Shown here: in pieces, positions 25,142 to 32,526 of the stretch
Position numbering within the stretch: position 1 is the first letter of the stretch
Layout: each line of letters opens with the position of its first letter
Assembly (NCBI GenBank): GCA_905182355.1
Contig: CAJJBH010000024.1
Coordinates: 1-38,384, forward strand
DNA length: 38,384 nucleotides
Reading direction: 5' to 3'
From: an uncultured Paracoccaceae bacterium
GTDB taxonomy: Bacteria > Pseudomonadota > Alphaproteobacteria > Rhodobacterales > Rhodobacteraceae
The notes under the pieces: model-generated
What the model was told of the DNA's origin: nothing
What the model saw: only the letters and a program-made list of their open reading frames with translations
The model's database searches: none
Translations under genes and position numbers: made by a program

Positions 25142-26110
25142 ATGAAACTTAATCTACTTGGCACAGTTGCCGTTGTATCCGCAGGCATGTTCGGCACCAC
25201 AGCCATGGCCGATTGCGGTGAAGTAACAATCACTGAAATGGACTGGGCCTCATCCGCCGTTGTAACAGCCGTTTCTGCATTCTAGATGGAACAAGGCTAC
25301 GGCTGCACAGTACAAAAAGTACCGTCCTCAACCGTGCCTGCACTGACCTCTTTGGCCGAAACAGGTAAGCCTGATTTGCTGACCGAAGTATGGGCAAACT
25401 CAACACCAGCCTACGAGCCACTTTTGGCTGAAGGCAAATTGGTCGAATTGGGCAACGTGCTGTCCGACGGTGGTGTAGAAGCATGGTGGATCCCAGCATA
25501 TTTGGCTGAATCAAATCCAGAGCTGACAACTTGGGAAGGCATCATGGCGAACCCAGCGGCTGTTGGCGGCAAGTTCAACGATTGCCCATCAGGCTGGGCA
25601 TGTGACATCATCAACAACAACAACTTGATCGCACTAGAAGCTGAGGCCGGTGGTCTAGAACGCTTCCAGCACGGTTCAGGTGAAACGTTGCAAACGTCTA
25701 TAGCCGCTGCATACGCAGATAAAGCGCCTTGGTTTGGCTACTACTGGGCACCAACAGCAGTTTTGGGCAAATATCCAATGGTCAGAGTTGAAGTTGCTGC
25801 ATACGACGCAGAAGCACACGCCTGTAACGGTGACGTTGATTGTGCTGCTCCAAAAGTATCAGCATACCCAGCTGCAAAAGTTGTAACTGCCGCCTCTGCC
25901 GCATTTATCGAACGTGAGCCAGCAGTTGCTGAATTGATGAAGAATGTATCCTTCACCAACGCACAGATGGGTGAAGTTCTGGCATGGCGCTTGGACAACA
26001 ATGCGTCTTATGACGAAGCTGCCGTATACTTCCTGACCACGTACAAAGATACATGGGGTGGCTGGTTGAATGACGAAGCCAAAGCAAAATTGGCTGCTGT
26101 TCTTAACTAA
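25142..26110 (+). pseudogene. betaine/choline ABC transporter substrate-binding protein with an in-frame TAG
   Basis: ATG 25142 (GGGAG upstream) begins a signal peptide, MKLNLLGTVAVVSAGMFGTT followed by AMA, and the mature start DCGEVTITEMDWASSAVV. TAG at 25283-25285 is codon 48. The same frame then continues without fault for 274 codons (MEQGYGCTVQKVPSSTVPAL..., GWACDIINNNNLIALEAEAG, APWFGYYWAPTAVLGKYPMV), the OpuAC-type fold that binds glycine betaine, proline betaine or choline. Terminating at the TAG would leave a 47-residue fragment. ATG 25286 directly after the TAG could restart, but without the export signal. proW and proV downstream are intact, which argues against an old pseudogene. 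Confidence 0.85.
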
Positions 26111-26125
26111 ATAAATTTCAAAATT

Positions 26126-26162
26126 GCCCGCAACCGAAATTCGGCTGCGGGCTTTTCTTTTT
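26126..26162 (+). terminator. intercistronic hairpin between binding protein and permease genes
   Basis: GCCCGCA (26126-26132) pairs with TGCGGGC (26146-26152). Inside, CCGAA/TTCGG pairs around one A. TTTTCTTTTTT follows. It probably causes partial termination, giving more binding protein than membrane components. Confidence 0.85.
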
Positions 26163-26176
26163 TAAAGGGGACGCAA

Positions 26177-27211
26177 ATGGCGACCTATGACTGGTTCTTT
26201 AATATGCTTGGACTGCGCGACTGGTGTGATGCCGGTACGTCCAAAGCCCCGATGTCGATGGCAGATTTACTAAATAAAACTGGCAACGCAGAGGCACCAC
26301 CGTTTTATGATGTTCCGTTCCCGTCTTTGGACGCGTTGAACGATGCATGTGGTCAAATCACCCAAACTCGCGATGTGGTTAAAGGGCTGGAGGAAGGCTT
26401 TTTGGCCGTTCGCCCAGCACTACGAACCATGCTGGACCCTATCACACAGCCTTTGTCTTGGATGTTGGATGGGACGTTGTATGTGTTCACCGAAGCCCCT
26501 TGGTTCTTGATCATGGCCAGCATTTTGATCGTGGTCTGGTACGCAACACGGTCTAAATCAGTGGTGTTGTTTAATCTGTTTTGTCTTTCATTCTTTTCCC
26601 TTGTCGATCACTTTGAACCCGCGATGGAGACCCTCGCCGTTATTCTGGTTTGTACGGTCATATCGGCCCTATTCGGTGTCCCGATAGGTATTGCGATGTC
26701 GAAATCAAATCGATTGCAGAAATCAATCATCCCGATTTTAGACTTGCTACAAACCTTGCCAACCTTCGTGTATCTAATCCCGCTGATTTTTTTGTTCCCT
26801 ATCGGGGAATCTCGTCTCTATGGGATCGCCATCACGCTTTACGCAATTGTACCGATCATCCGATTAACGGATTTGGGTATCCGCCTCGTCGACCAAGATG
26901 TGGTCGAAGCAGGTAATGCTTTCGGCATGAGCCCCGGCCAAAAGCTTGGTAAAGTGGAAATGCCCTTGGCCCTTCCCAACATCATGGCAGGCTTGAACCA
27001 AACCATCATGATGAGCCTTGCAATGGTTGTGATTGCGTCGATGGTAACAGCGCCTGGCTTGGGTGTGCTTGTTCTACGTGGTATTCGAAACCTTGAGCTG
27101 GGTGTCGGCCTGATGGCTGGTATCTGCATCGTCTTGTTAGCCGTCATGTTGGACCGTACGTCCAAAGCCGCCTTGTCGCGGATTGACCGCGCAAAATCCA
27201 AAACGTCATAG
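26177..27211 (+). CDS. proW: betaine/choline ABC transporter permease (ProW/ChoW type)
   Basis: A 344-residue inner-membrane protein. The N-terminal ~85 residues are soluble (MATYDWFFNMLGLRDWCDAG), then come membrane helices (LIMASILIVVWYATRS, LAVILVCTVISALFGVPIGI, PTFVYLIPLIFLFPIGESRL). The EAA-type coupling loop EAGNAFGMSPGQKLGKVEMP precedes ALPNIMAGLNQTIMMSLAMV. This is the BPD permease layout of ProW, which forms the channel for osmoprotectant uptake. ATG 26177 follows AAAGGGGACGCAA. It ends in TAG eight bases before the ATPase gene, and the following codons reach a TGA at once. Confidence 0.9.
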   Translation: MATYDWFFNMLGLRDWCDAGTSKAPMSMADLLNKTGNAEAPPFYDVPFPSLDALNDACGQITQTRDVVKGLEEGFLAVRPALRTMLDPITQPLSWMLDGTLYVFTEAPWFLIMASILIVVWYATRSKSVVLFNLFCLSFFSLVDHFEPAMETLAVILVCTVISALFGVPIGIAMSKSNRLQKSIIPILDLLQTLPTFVYLIPLIFLFPIGESRLYGIAITLYAIVPIIRLTDLGIRLVDQDVVEAGNAFGMSPGQKLGKVEMPLALPNIMAGLNQTIMMSLAMVVIASMVTAPGLGVLVLRGIRNLELGVGLMAGICIVLLAVMLDRTSKAALSRIDRAKSKTS

Positions 27212-27219
27212 GGGGCAAA

Positions 27220-28269
27220 ATGATGTCAGACAAAACACCAAAAGTGAATCTGCGTGGCCTCTATAAGATTTTTGGCGCGCGCGACAAAGAAGTTTTGAAA
27301 CATGTCAAAGAAGATGGCATGGGCAAAGAAGAACTGCTTGAAAAACACGGGCATGTCTTGGGCCTGCAAGCGATTAACGTCGAGATGCAGGCCGGTGAGA
27401 TCACGGTTGTAATGGGGCTATCAGGGTCAGGGAAATCAACCTTGATCCGTCACCTCAATCGTTTGATTGATCCAACTGATGGCGAAATCCTTGTCGACGG
27501 CGAAGACGTGATGAAACTATCGAAAATCGAACTGCGCCAAATGCGTCAGGAAAAGATGTCGATGGTGTTTCAGAAGTTTGCGTTGCTTCCACATAGGACC
27601 GTTAAGCAAAATGCTGCAATGTCGTTGAATGTGCGTGGCATGGACAAAGCTACCCAAAACACCGAAGCCCTGAAATGGCTGGAACGTGTCGGGCTAGGCG
27701 GGTACGAAAACCATTATCCTTCTCAATTGTCAGGCGGTATGCAGCAACGCGTAGGTATCGCCCGAGCCCTTGCCGCCAACACTGACATCATGCTGATGGA
27801 CGAAGCTTTTTCGGCCCTTGATCCACTGATCAGAACCGATATGCAAAACCTGTTGCTAGAACTACAGGTCGAGCTGCACAAAACCATCATCTTCATCACA
27901 CATGACTTGGACGAAGCTTTAAAATTGGCAGATCACCTTGTGATCCTCAAAGATGGTGCCGTAATTCAACAAGGTGAACCGCAAGAGATATTGCTGAACC
28001 CAGCTGATCCCTACATTGAAGACTTTGTAAGCGACATCAACCGCGCCCGTGTGCTGCGTGTTCGTTCGGTTATGAAACATTTGGAAAGTACGGAATTTTC
28101 TGGTGACGTTGAAGCAGACGACAACTTGGAATCCTTGATTGCACTGTCAGAGGGTGACACATCTTTGGTCTACCGTGTGATTAGCGAGGGCGAACCAATT
28201 GGTGAGTTGAACATGCGTGATCTGGTCAAAGCACTGGTGCCGCGCATCTCAAGCACACAAGCGGCCTAA
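27220..28269 (+). CDS. proV: betaine/choline ABC transporter ATP-binding protein (ProV type)
   Basis: A 349-residue ATPase. An N-terminal helical extension typical of ProV (KVNLRGLYKIFGARDKEVLK) precedes Walker A MGLSGSGKST (about 65-74), the Q-loop in MVFQKFALLPHRTV, the signature LSGGMQQRVGIARAL, Walker B IMLMDEAFSALDPL and the switch FITHDLDEAL. From about residue 275 there is a CBS-like C-terminal part (RARVLRVRSVMKHL), often the osmosensing region. It energises uptake of the compatible solute. ATG 27220, or the next ATG, follows GGGGGC. It completes the operon binding protein-permease-ATPase. Confidence 0.93.
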   Translation: MMSDKTPKVNLRGLYKIFGARDKEVLKHVKEDGMGKEELLEKHGHVLGLQAINVEMQAGEITVVMGLSGSGKSTLIRHLNRLIDPTDGEILVDGEDVMKLSKIELRQMRQEKMSMVFQKFALLPHRTVKQNAAMSLNVRGMDKATQNTEALKWLERVGLGGYENHYPSQLSGGMQQRVGIARALAANTDIMLMDEAFSALDPLIRTDMQNLLLELQVELHKTIIFITHDLDEALKLADHLVILKDGAVIQQGEPQEILLNPADPYIEDFVSDINRARVLRVRSVMKHLESTEFSGDVEADDNLESLIALSEGDTSLVYRVISEGEPIGELNMRDLVKALVPRISSTQAA

Positions 28270-28303
28270 AAAAATTGCAAAGGTGGTTTCCGCCACCTTT
28301 GCA
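28268..28303 (-). terminator. terminator between convergent proV and tupA
   Basis: TGCAAAGGTGG (28276-28286) pairs perfectly with CCACCTTTGCA (28293-28303). On the minus strand it is followed by a run of seven T (complement of the A run 28268-28274), so it mainly terminates tupA. The stem may also end proV. Confidence 0.82.
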
Positions 28304-28314
28304 GACCTTATCTG

Positions 28315-29115
28315 TTAATCTTGGGCGTTGAATACGAACAGTTTCTCGCCGTTTATCATGTATCCATTGATCAACTTGGCAGCCTTTTCGCTGGTCAACC
28401 AGCCTTCAAGCCTCATCGCTAAACCGTATCGAGCAGTCGGGTGTATCGCGGGATTTACTGGCAAAAACGCATACTGGTTAAACAACGCGGGATCTCCGGA
28501 ATAAAGCAACGCCAAGTCGCCTTTGTTTTTGAAGTTTAGCCAACTTGCGCGGTCAGATAAGATGTAGGCATTCATGCCGGATGCCGTGTTCAACGCCGCC
28601 CCCATCCCTGCCCCTACAGCGTTATACCATACACCGAATGCTTCAGGATCAAAGTTGGCCAAGTGCCAAATCTTCATCTCGGCCTTATGCGTACCACTGT
28701 TGTCCCCTCGGCTTACATAAGTCACCTTAGCTTGTTCAATTTTTTGAACGGCGGTGATTGCACTGGTGACTTCAGAAATCTCCGCCGCATCAGATTGTGG
28801 GCCAACCAGGACAAAATCGTTGTACATGATTTCACGACGATGTGTGCCAAACCCATCAGAAACAAAGGCTTCTTCGGACCCGCGTGAATGGACAAGGATC
28901 GCGTCCACATCGCCAGCTTCACCTAGCCGAAGAGCCTGTCCTGTGCCTACAACCAACAACTGTACTTCAATCCCAAGGTCGGCTTGGATTTCAGGCAACA
29001 GAACATCTGCCAATCCCGAATTTTCGAAGGATGTTGTTACAGCCATTTTCAGGATTTCCGCATGCATCACAGATCCCAAAGACAGAAAAAGCGCGACCAA
29101 AAAATAGCGGATCAT
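28315..29115 (-). CDS. tupA: tungstate ABC transporter substrate-binding protein
   Basis: A 266-residue periplasmic protein with a signal peptide (MIRYFLVALFLSLGSVMHA). The TupA signatures TTSFENSGLADVLLPEI, VVGTGQALRLGEAGDVDAIL followed by VHSRGSEEAFV, and IMYNDFVLVGPQSDAAEI are all present, with the YVSRGDNSGTHKAEMKIW block. It binds tungstate with high affinity for the cofactor of tungsten enzymes. ATG 29115 overlaps the tupC stop (ATGA), with AAGGAG upstream. Having the binding protein last in the operon is unusual. A terminator follows. Confidence 0.92.
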   Translation of the reverse strand: MIRYFLVALFLSLGSVMHAEILKMAVTTSFENSGLADVLLPEIQADLGIEVQLLVVGTGQALRLGEAGDVDAILVHSRGSEEAFVSDGFGTHRREIMYNDFVLVGPQSDAAEISEVTSAITAVQKIEQAKVTYVSRGDNSGTHKAEMKIWHLANFDPEAFGVWYNAVGAGMGAALNTASGMNAYILSDRASWLNFKNKGDLALLYSGDPALFNQYAFLPVNPAIHPTARYGLAMRLEGWLTSEKAAKLINGYMINGEKLFVFNAQD

Positions 29116-29816
29116 ATTAGGATATCTCCTTTTAGGAACGCTTTGAGTTCAGCAGTTTTTGGCGCAGAAAATATATCAGGAGCAGACCCCGTTTCGATGA
29201 TACGCCCACCCATCACAAAAAGCACACCTGACGCCAAACGCCGCGCCTGCCCCATATCGTGAGTGGCCATTATCACGCGGGTTCCAGCGGCCGCAGTCGC
29301 TAACAACAGCGCTTCGATCTCGCGGGTGGATTGCCCATCAAGGTTCGAACATGGTTCATCCAAAAACAATACATCTGGGTCCCGAATGAGTGCGCGTGCG
29401 ATCGCCAGCTTTTGTCGTTCCCCACCTGACAGGCGTGTGGCCGAGCCGTCTTTCACCTTGGTCAGCCCGATACGGTCAATCCAGTGATCCACCGCCGTTT
29501 TGATCTGTGGTTTTGGCGTGTTGATCAGCTGCAAAGGGTAGCTAAGATTTTCGGCCACAGAACGCCGCAAAACGACAGGCGATTGGAATACATATCCGTG
29601 GTTCGCTTGGTCGGACTGGGCCCAAGTCGCGGTGCCTTCGCTGATCCGTTCAATCCCATGCATCACCCGCAATAGGGTCGTTTTACCAGATCCATTGGGG
29701 CCAATGACCATCATAGGCCCACCCTGATCTATGACCAAATCAATCGGCCCTAGGACAGTTTTACCACGCCTGCGCACACTAAGATTAGAAAGGGTTAAGG
29801 GAAACATTTCGCTCAC
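29112..29816 (-). CDS. tupC: tungstate ABC transporter ATP-binding protein
   Basis: A 234-residue ABC ATPase. GTG 29816 is chosen because GGAGGG lies six bases upstream and because it overlaps the tupB stop by four bases (GTGA); ATG 29807 is the alternative. Walker A is VIGPNGSGKTTL, the Q-loop GYVFQSPVVLRRSV, the signature RLSGGERQKLAIARAL, Walker B VLFLDEPCSNLD and the H-loop MATHDMGQARRL. It is short and single-domain, as is normal for TupC. It powers uptake through TupB. Confidence 0.92.
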   Translation of the reverse strand: MSEMFPLTLSNLSVRRRGKTVLGPIDLVIDQGGPMMVIGPNGSGKTTLLRVMHGIERISEGTATWAQSDQANHGYVFQSPVVLRRSVAENLSYPLQLINTPKPQIKTAVDHWIDRIGLTKVKDGSATRLSGGERQKLAIARALIRDPDVLFLDEPCSNLDGQSTREIEALLLATAAAGTRVIMATHDMGQARRLASGVLFVMGGRIIETGSAPDIFSAPKTAELKAFLKGDILI

Positions 29817-30517
29817 CACCGGCCCTCCCGTTCTGTGCGTGACAGCCAATGGATTGCCATGTTTACAAATAGTGCCAAACCGATCAGCACAAAGCCTAAG
29901 CCCAGCGCCAAAGCAAAATCGCCCTTACCTGTTTCTAGCGCAATTGCAGTGGTTAGGACACGGGTGGCGTGATCTATATTACCGCCAACAATCATGATCG
30001 CGCCAACTTCGCCAATGGCCCGTCCAAAGCCGGCCAAACCTGCCGTTAGTAAATTGCGCCGCCCATCCCAGATCAGCGTTTTGATGCGCTGCCATTTGCT
30101 GGTGTTGAGTGAGATAAGGAGGTCGTGATATTCTGCCCAAAGCTCTCGCATCGCTTGGTGCGAAATTGATGCAATAATTGGCGTGATGATCACCACTTGC
30201 GCTATGATCATAGCCCAAGGTGTGAACAGCAGCCCGAACACGCCAAATGGGCCAGAGCGCGACAATAATATGTAGATGATCAATCCAACGACAACTGGCG
30301 GTAACCCCATCAGCGCGTTGATAATTGAGATGACGAGGCGGCGGTATTTGAATCGCTGCACCGCCAAAAACGTACCGAATGGCATCGCGATAGCTGACGC
30401 AATGATCAGCGCAGTTAGACTGACTTGCAAAGACCGCAAGCTGATTTCCCACAGCTCTTGGTCAAACGTCACGATCAAGTGCAACGCGGCCAACAGTCCT
30501 TGGGCAATATCGTTCAT
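29813..30517 (-). CDS. tupB: tungstate ABC transporter permease
   Basis: A 234-residue membrane protein with five to six helices (LTALIIASAIAMPFGTFLAV, INALMGLPPVVVGLIIYILL, WAMIIAQVVIITPIIASIS and others). A TupB-like coupling loop (WDGRRNLLTAGLAGFGRAIG) ends in EVGAIMIVGGNI. ATG 30517 is preferred; GTG 30529 is open as well. It is the first gene of the tupB-tupC-tupA unit, and the gap of about 100 bases to futA contains only that gene's end hairpin. Confidence 0.9.
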   Translation of the reverse strand: MNDIAQGLLAALHLIVTFDQELWEISLRSLQVSLTALIIASAIAMPFGTFLAVQRFKYRRLVISIINALMGLPPVVVGLIIYILLSRSGPFGVFGLLFTPWAMIIAQVVIITPIIASISHQAMRELWAEYHDLLISLNTSKWQRIKTLIWDGRRNLLTAGLAGFGRAIGEVGAIMIVGGNIDHATRVLTTAIALETGKGDFALALGLGFVLIGLALFVNMAIHWLSRTEREGRW

Positions 30518-30575
30518 CGGCTTCAGCACCTGCTGAGAAATCTAAGTGTTTGGGTATACGATTCTGTGAAGCAAG

Positions 30576-30603
30576 AACAGGCGCAGAATGAACCGCGCCT
30601 GTT
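30576..30603 (-). terminator. hairpin at the end of the futA-like gene
   Basis: AACAGGCGC (30576-30584) and GCGCCTGTT (30595-30603) form a perfect 9-bp stem 23 bases after the futA-like stop on the minus strand. The T run after it is weak (CTTGCTTC), so termination efficiency is uncertain. Confidence 0.6.
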
Positions 30604-30626
30604 GGAAATTTACAACGTTGGAAAGA

Positions 30627-31649
30627 TTACTTCCAGCCGGCCACATCAAAAACCTTTTGCGCCAATGGCAAGTTCTTTGCGACTGCACTTAGGTCTACAT
30701 CATCCGCTTTGAACAGACCCAACTGTGTCACAGATGGACTAAGCCCAACACCCGCCACGGCTGGGTATTCATCATTACCTGCAGAGAAATACTGCTGTGC
30801 CTGGTCAGATGCCAAGTATTCAAGAAACTTAATTGCATTTGCATGGTTGGGTGCATTTTTTGCGACACCAGCACCAGACAAGTTCATGTGCGCACCTTCG
30901 GTTTCTTGCGACGGGAAAACCCAACCAATCATATCGATGTCAGCCGTCACACCTTTAACATCACGGCGTAGAGCACGCGCGAAATAATAGGTATTCGAGA
31001 TTGAAATGTCGCATTCCCCAGACACTAAACCACGCAATTGATCGGTGTCACCACCTTGTGGATCACGTGCAAAGTTCACAACAAATCCTTTAGCCCACTC
31101 AGTTGCAGCCTCTTCACCGTGGTTTTCAATTACGGCAGACAACAATGTTTGCGAATATACGTTTGTAGATGATCGGTGACACACTAGGCCTTTGTATTTC
31201 GGATCCGCCAGATCAAGGTATGTCTTAGGCGGGTTCGATACTTCTTTCTTGTCGTAGAAAATAATCCGTGCGCGTTGGGAGAACCCGAACCATTGGTTAT
31301 CGGAGTCCTGTAATTTACTGGGAATCCGGGTTTCCAAAACGTTGCTATTGGTCGCTTGCAAAACACCCGCGTTCTTAGCGCGCTCAAGGCGGGAAGTATC
31401 GACGGTTATCAAAACATCGGCAGGTGAATTGGCACCTTCAGCCTGCATACGTGCGATCAGCTCATCTGCTTTGCCTTCGATCCGGTTAACAGTGATGCCT
31501 GTCTGTTCGGTAAAGTCAGAATAAAGGCGTTCGTCGGTGTCGTAGTGGCGTGAGGAATACAGATTCACTTCACCCTCAGCAAAGGACGCGGAAACGCTGG
31601 ATACAATCATCGTTGCAGCGATAGCGGGGAATTTCAATTTCATGGACAT
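30627..31649 (-). CDS. Fe(3+) ABC transporter substrate-binding protein (FutA/FbpA type)
   Basis: A 340-residue periplasmic binding protein. ATG 31649 has GGAGG five bases upstream, and the signal peptide follows (MSMKLKFPAIAATMIVSSVS, cleaved near SFA-EGE). The family start EVNLYSSRHYDTDERLYSDF, DVLITVDTSRLERAK and the metal-binding tyrosine pair in CDISISNTYYFARALR mark the FutA/FbpA iron group. It delivers ferric iron to an inner-membrane permease. No permease or ATPase gene for iron is adjacent, so partners must be elsewhere. Two palindromes just upstream suggest iron-dependent control. Confidence 0.9.
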   Translation of the reverse strand: MSMKLKFPAIAATMIVSSVSASFAEGEVNLYSSRHYDTDERLYSDFTEQTGITVNRIEGKADELIARMQAEGANSPADVLITVDTSRLERAKNAGVLQATNSNVLETRIPSKLQDSDNQWFGFSQRARIIFYDKKEVSNPPKTYLDLADPKYKGLVCHRSSTNVYSQTLLSAVIENHGEEAATEWAKGFVVNFARDPQGGDTDQLRGLVSGECDISISNTYYFARALRRDVKGVTADIDMIGWVFPSQETEGAHMNLSGAGVAKNAPNHANAIKFLEYLASDQAQQYFSAGNDEYPAVAGVGLSPSVTQLGLFKADDVDLSAVAKNLPLAQKVFDVAGWK

Positions 31650-31675
31650 GACGTCCTCCAATATTAATTTACTCT

Positions 31676-31689
31676 TTTAGTCAACTAAA
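31676..31689. promoter_or_regulatory. candidate iron-regulatory palindrome, promoter-proximal
   Basis: TTTAGT-CA-ACTAAA is a perfect 6+2+6 palindrome 27 bases upstream of the futA-like start. It shares the half site TTAGTCA/TGACTAA with the second palindrome. The regulator is not shown by the sequence. Confidence 0.5.
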
Positions 31690-31715
31690 CGATTTCCAGT
31701 AAAACGCAAGTATCT

Positions 31716-31730
31716 TGACTAAATTAGTCA
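31716..31730. promoter_or_regulatory. candidate iron-regulatory palindrome (Iron-Rhodo-box-like)
   Basis: TGACTAAATTAGTCA is a perfect 15-base palindrome (7+1+7), 67 bases upstream of the futA-like start. It resembles my recollection of the Iron-Rhodo-box recognised by IscR in Rhodobacterales iron genes; the identity of the factor is inference. Confidence 0.6.
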
Positions 31731-31755
31731 GATTAAATTAACCAGGCATCTCGTC

Positions 31756-32526
31756 CTATGCTGTCCGCCCACTGAAGGTACCAACTTTGATATCAGCAGC
31801 TTCCAGCATATCGCGCACCGTGGTGGCGATTTGGACGGCAGTCGCCCCATCCCCATGCAAACAAATCGTATCGATCGGAGTTGGAATGTGTTTACCACTT
31901 TCGGTTATGATGGCTTGGGCCTTAACCATCTCGACCATCCGTTTTCCTGCAATCTTAGGATCGTGGATCACGGCCCCCGGCTGGCTACGGTCCACGAGCG
32001 TCGCATCGTCGTTATAGGCGCGGTCAGCAAAGATTTCGCAAGCGTATTGGCACCCCAAAGATTGCACAGCCTTCACCTGCTCTGTCGCCGCTAGGACCAT
32101 GATGATTAGATCAGGATCAACGGATAAGGCCGCCTCGTATAGCGCATGCGCCATCGCCTCGTCCTCACAGGTCATGTTGGACAAAGCACCGTGTAATTTC
32201 AGATGACGTACCTTTGTCCCAAGCGCACGCGCCATCCCAAGGGAAGCGCCGACTTGGACACGGATCGAATTTTGCAGGGATGCGATAGGAATGTGCATGC
32301 GGCGACGTCCAAACCCTTGGAGGTCAGCAAAGCCGGGATGCGTGCCGATCCCGACACCGTTGTCCCGCGCAAGCGTCATCGTTTCAGCCATCACGTCTGG
32401 ATCGCCGGCATGGGCCCCACAGGCGATGTTGGCAGAGGTCACGATGCTAAGCAGGGGCGCATCATCCCCCATTTTCCAAGGTCCGAAACTTTCGCCCATA
32501 TCTGCGTTTAGGTCCACGTGGGTCAT
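31756..32526 (-). CDS. pxpA: 5-oxoprolinase subunit A
   Basis: A 256-residue LamB/YcsF-family protein: the N-terminus VDLNADMGESFGPWKMGDD, then SANIACGAHAGDPDVM, GVGIGTHPGFADLQGFGRR, HLKLHGALSNM and TICLHGDGATAV near the end. With PxpB and PxpC it hydrolyses 5-oxoproline (a damaged glutamine/glutathione product) to glutamate using ATP. ATG 32526 overlaps the pxpC stop by four bases. It is the last gene of the pxpB-pxpC-pxpA unit. The futA-like gene follows 106 bases downstream with its own regulatory sites. Confidence 0.95.
   Translation of the reverse strand: MTHVDLNADMGESFGPWKMGDDAPLLSIVTSANIACGAHAGDPDVMAETMTLARDNGVGIGTHPGFADLQGFGRRRMHIPIASLQNSIRVQVGASLGMARALGTKVRHLKLHGALSNMTCEDEAMAHALYEAALSVDPDLIIMVLAATEQVKAVQSLGCQYACEIFADRAYNDDATLVDRSQPGAVIHDPKIAGKRMVEMVKAQAIITESGKHIPTPIDTICLHGDGATAVQIATTVRDMLEAADIKVGTFSGRTA

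Noticed and set aside
22085-25285. Genome-wide reassignment of TAG to a sense codon
   Set aside because: TAG also ends glcD, proW and the 370-aa gene. After the first two, the following sequence is a hairpin repeat or an immediate stop, so TAG acts as a normal terminator; partial suppression is still possible.
22877-25285. Selenocysteine or pyrrolysine insertion at the in-frame stops
   Set aside because: Selenocysteine uses TGA, and none of the internal stops is TGA. Pyrrolysine needs its own tRNA and synthetase and known methylamine enzymes, none of which is seen.
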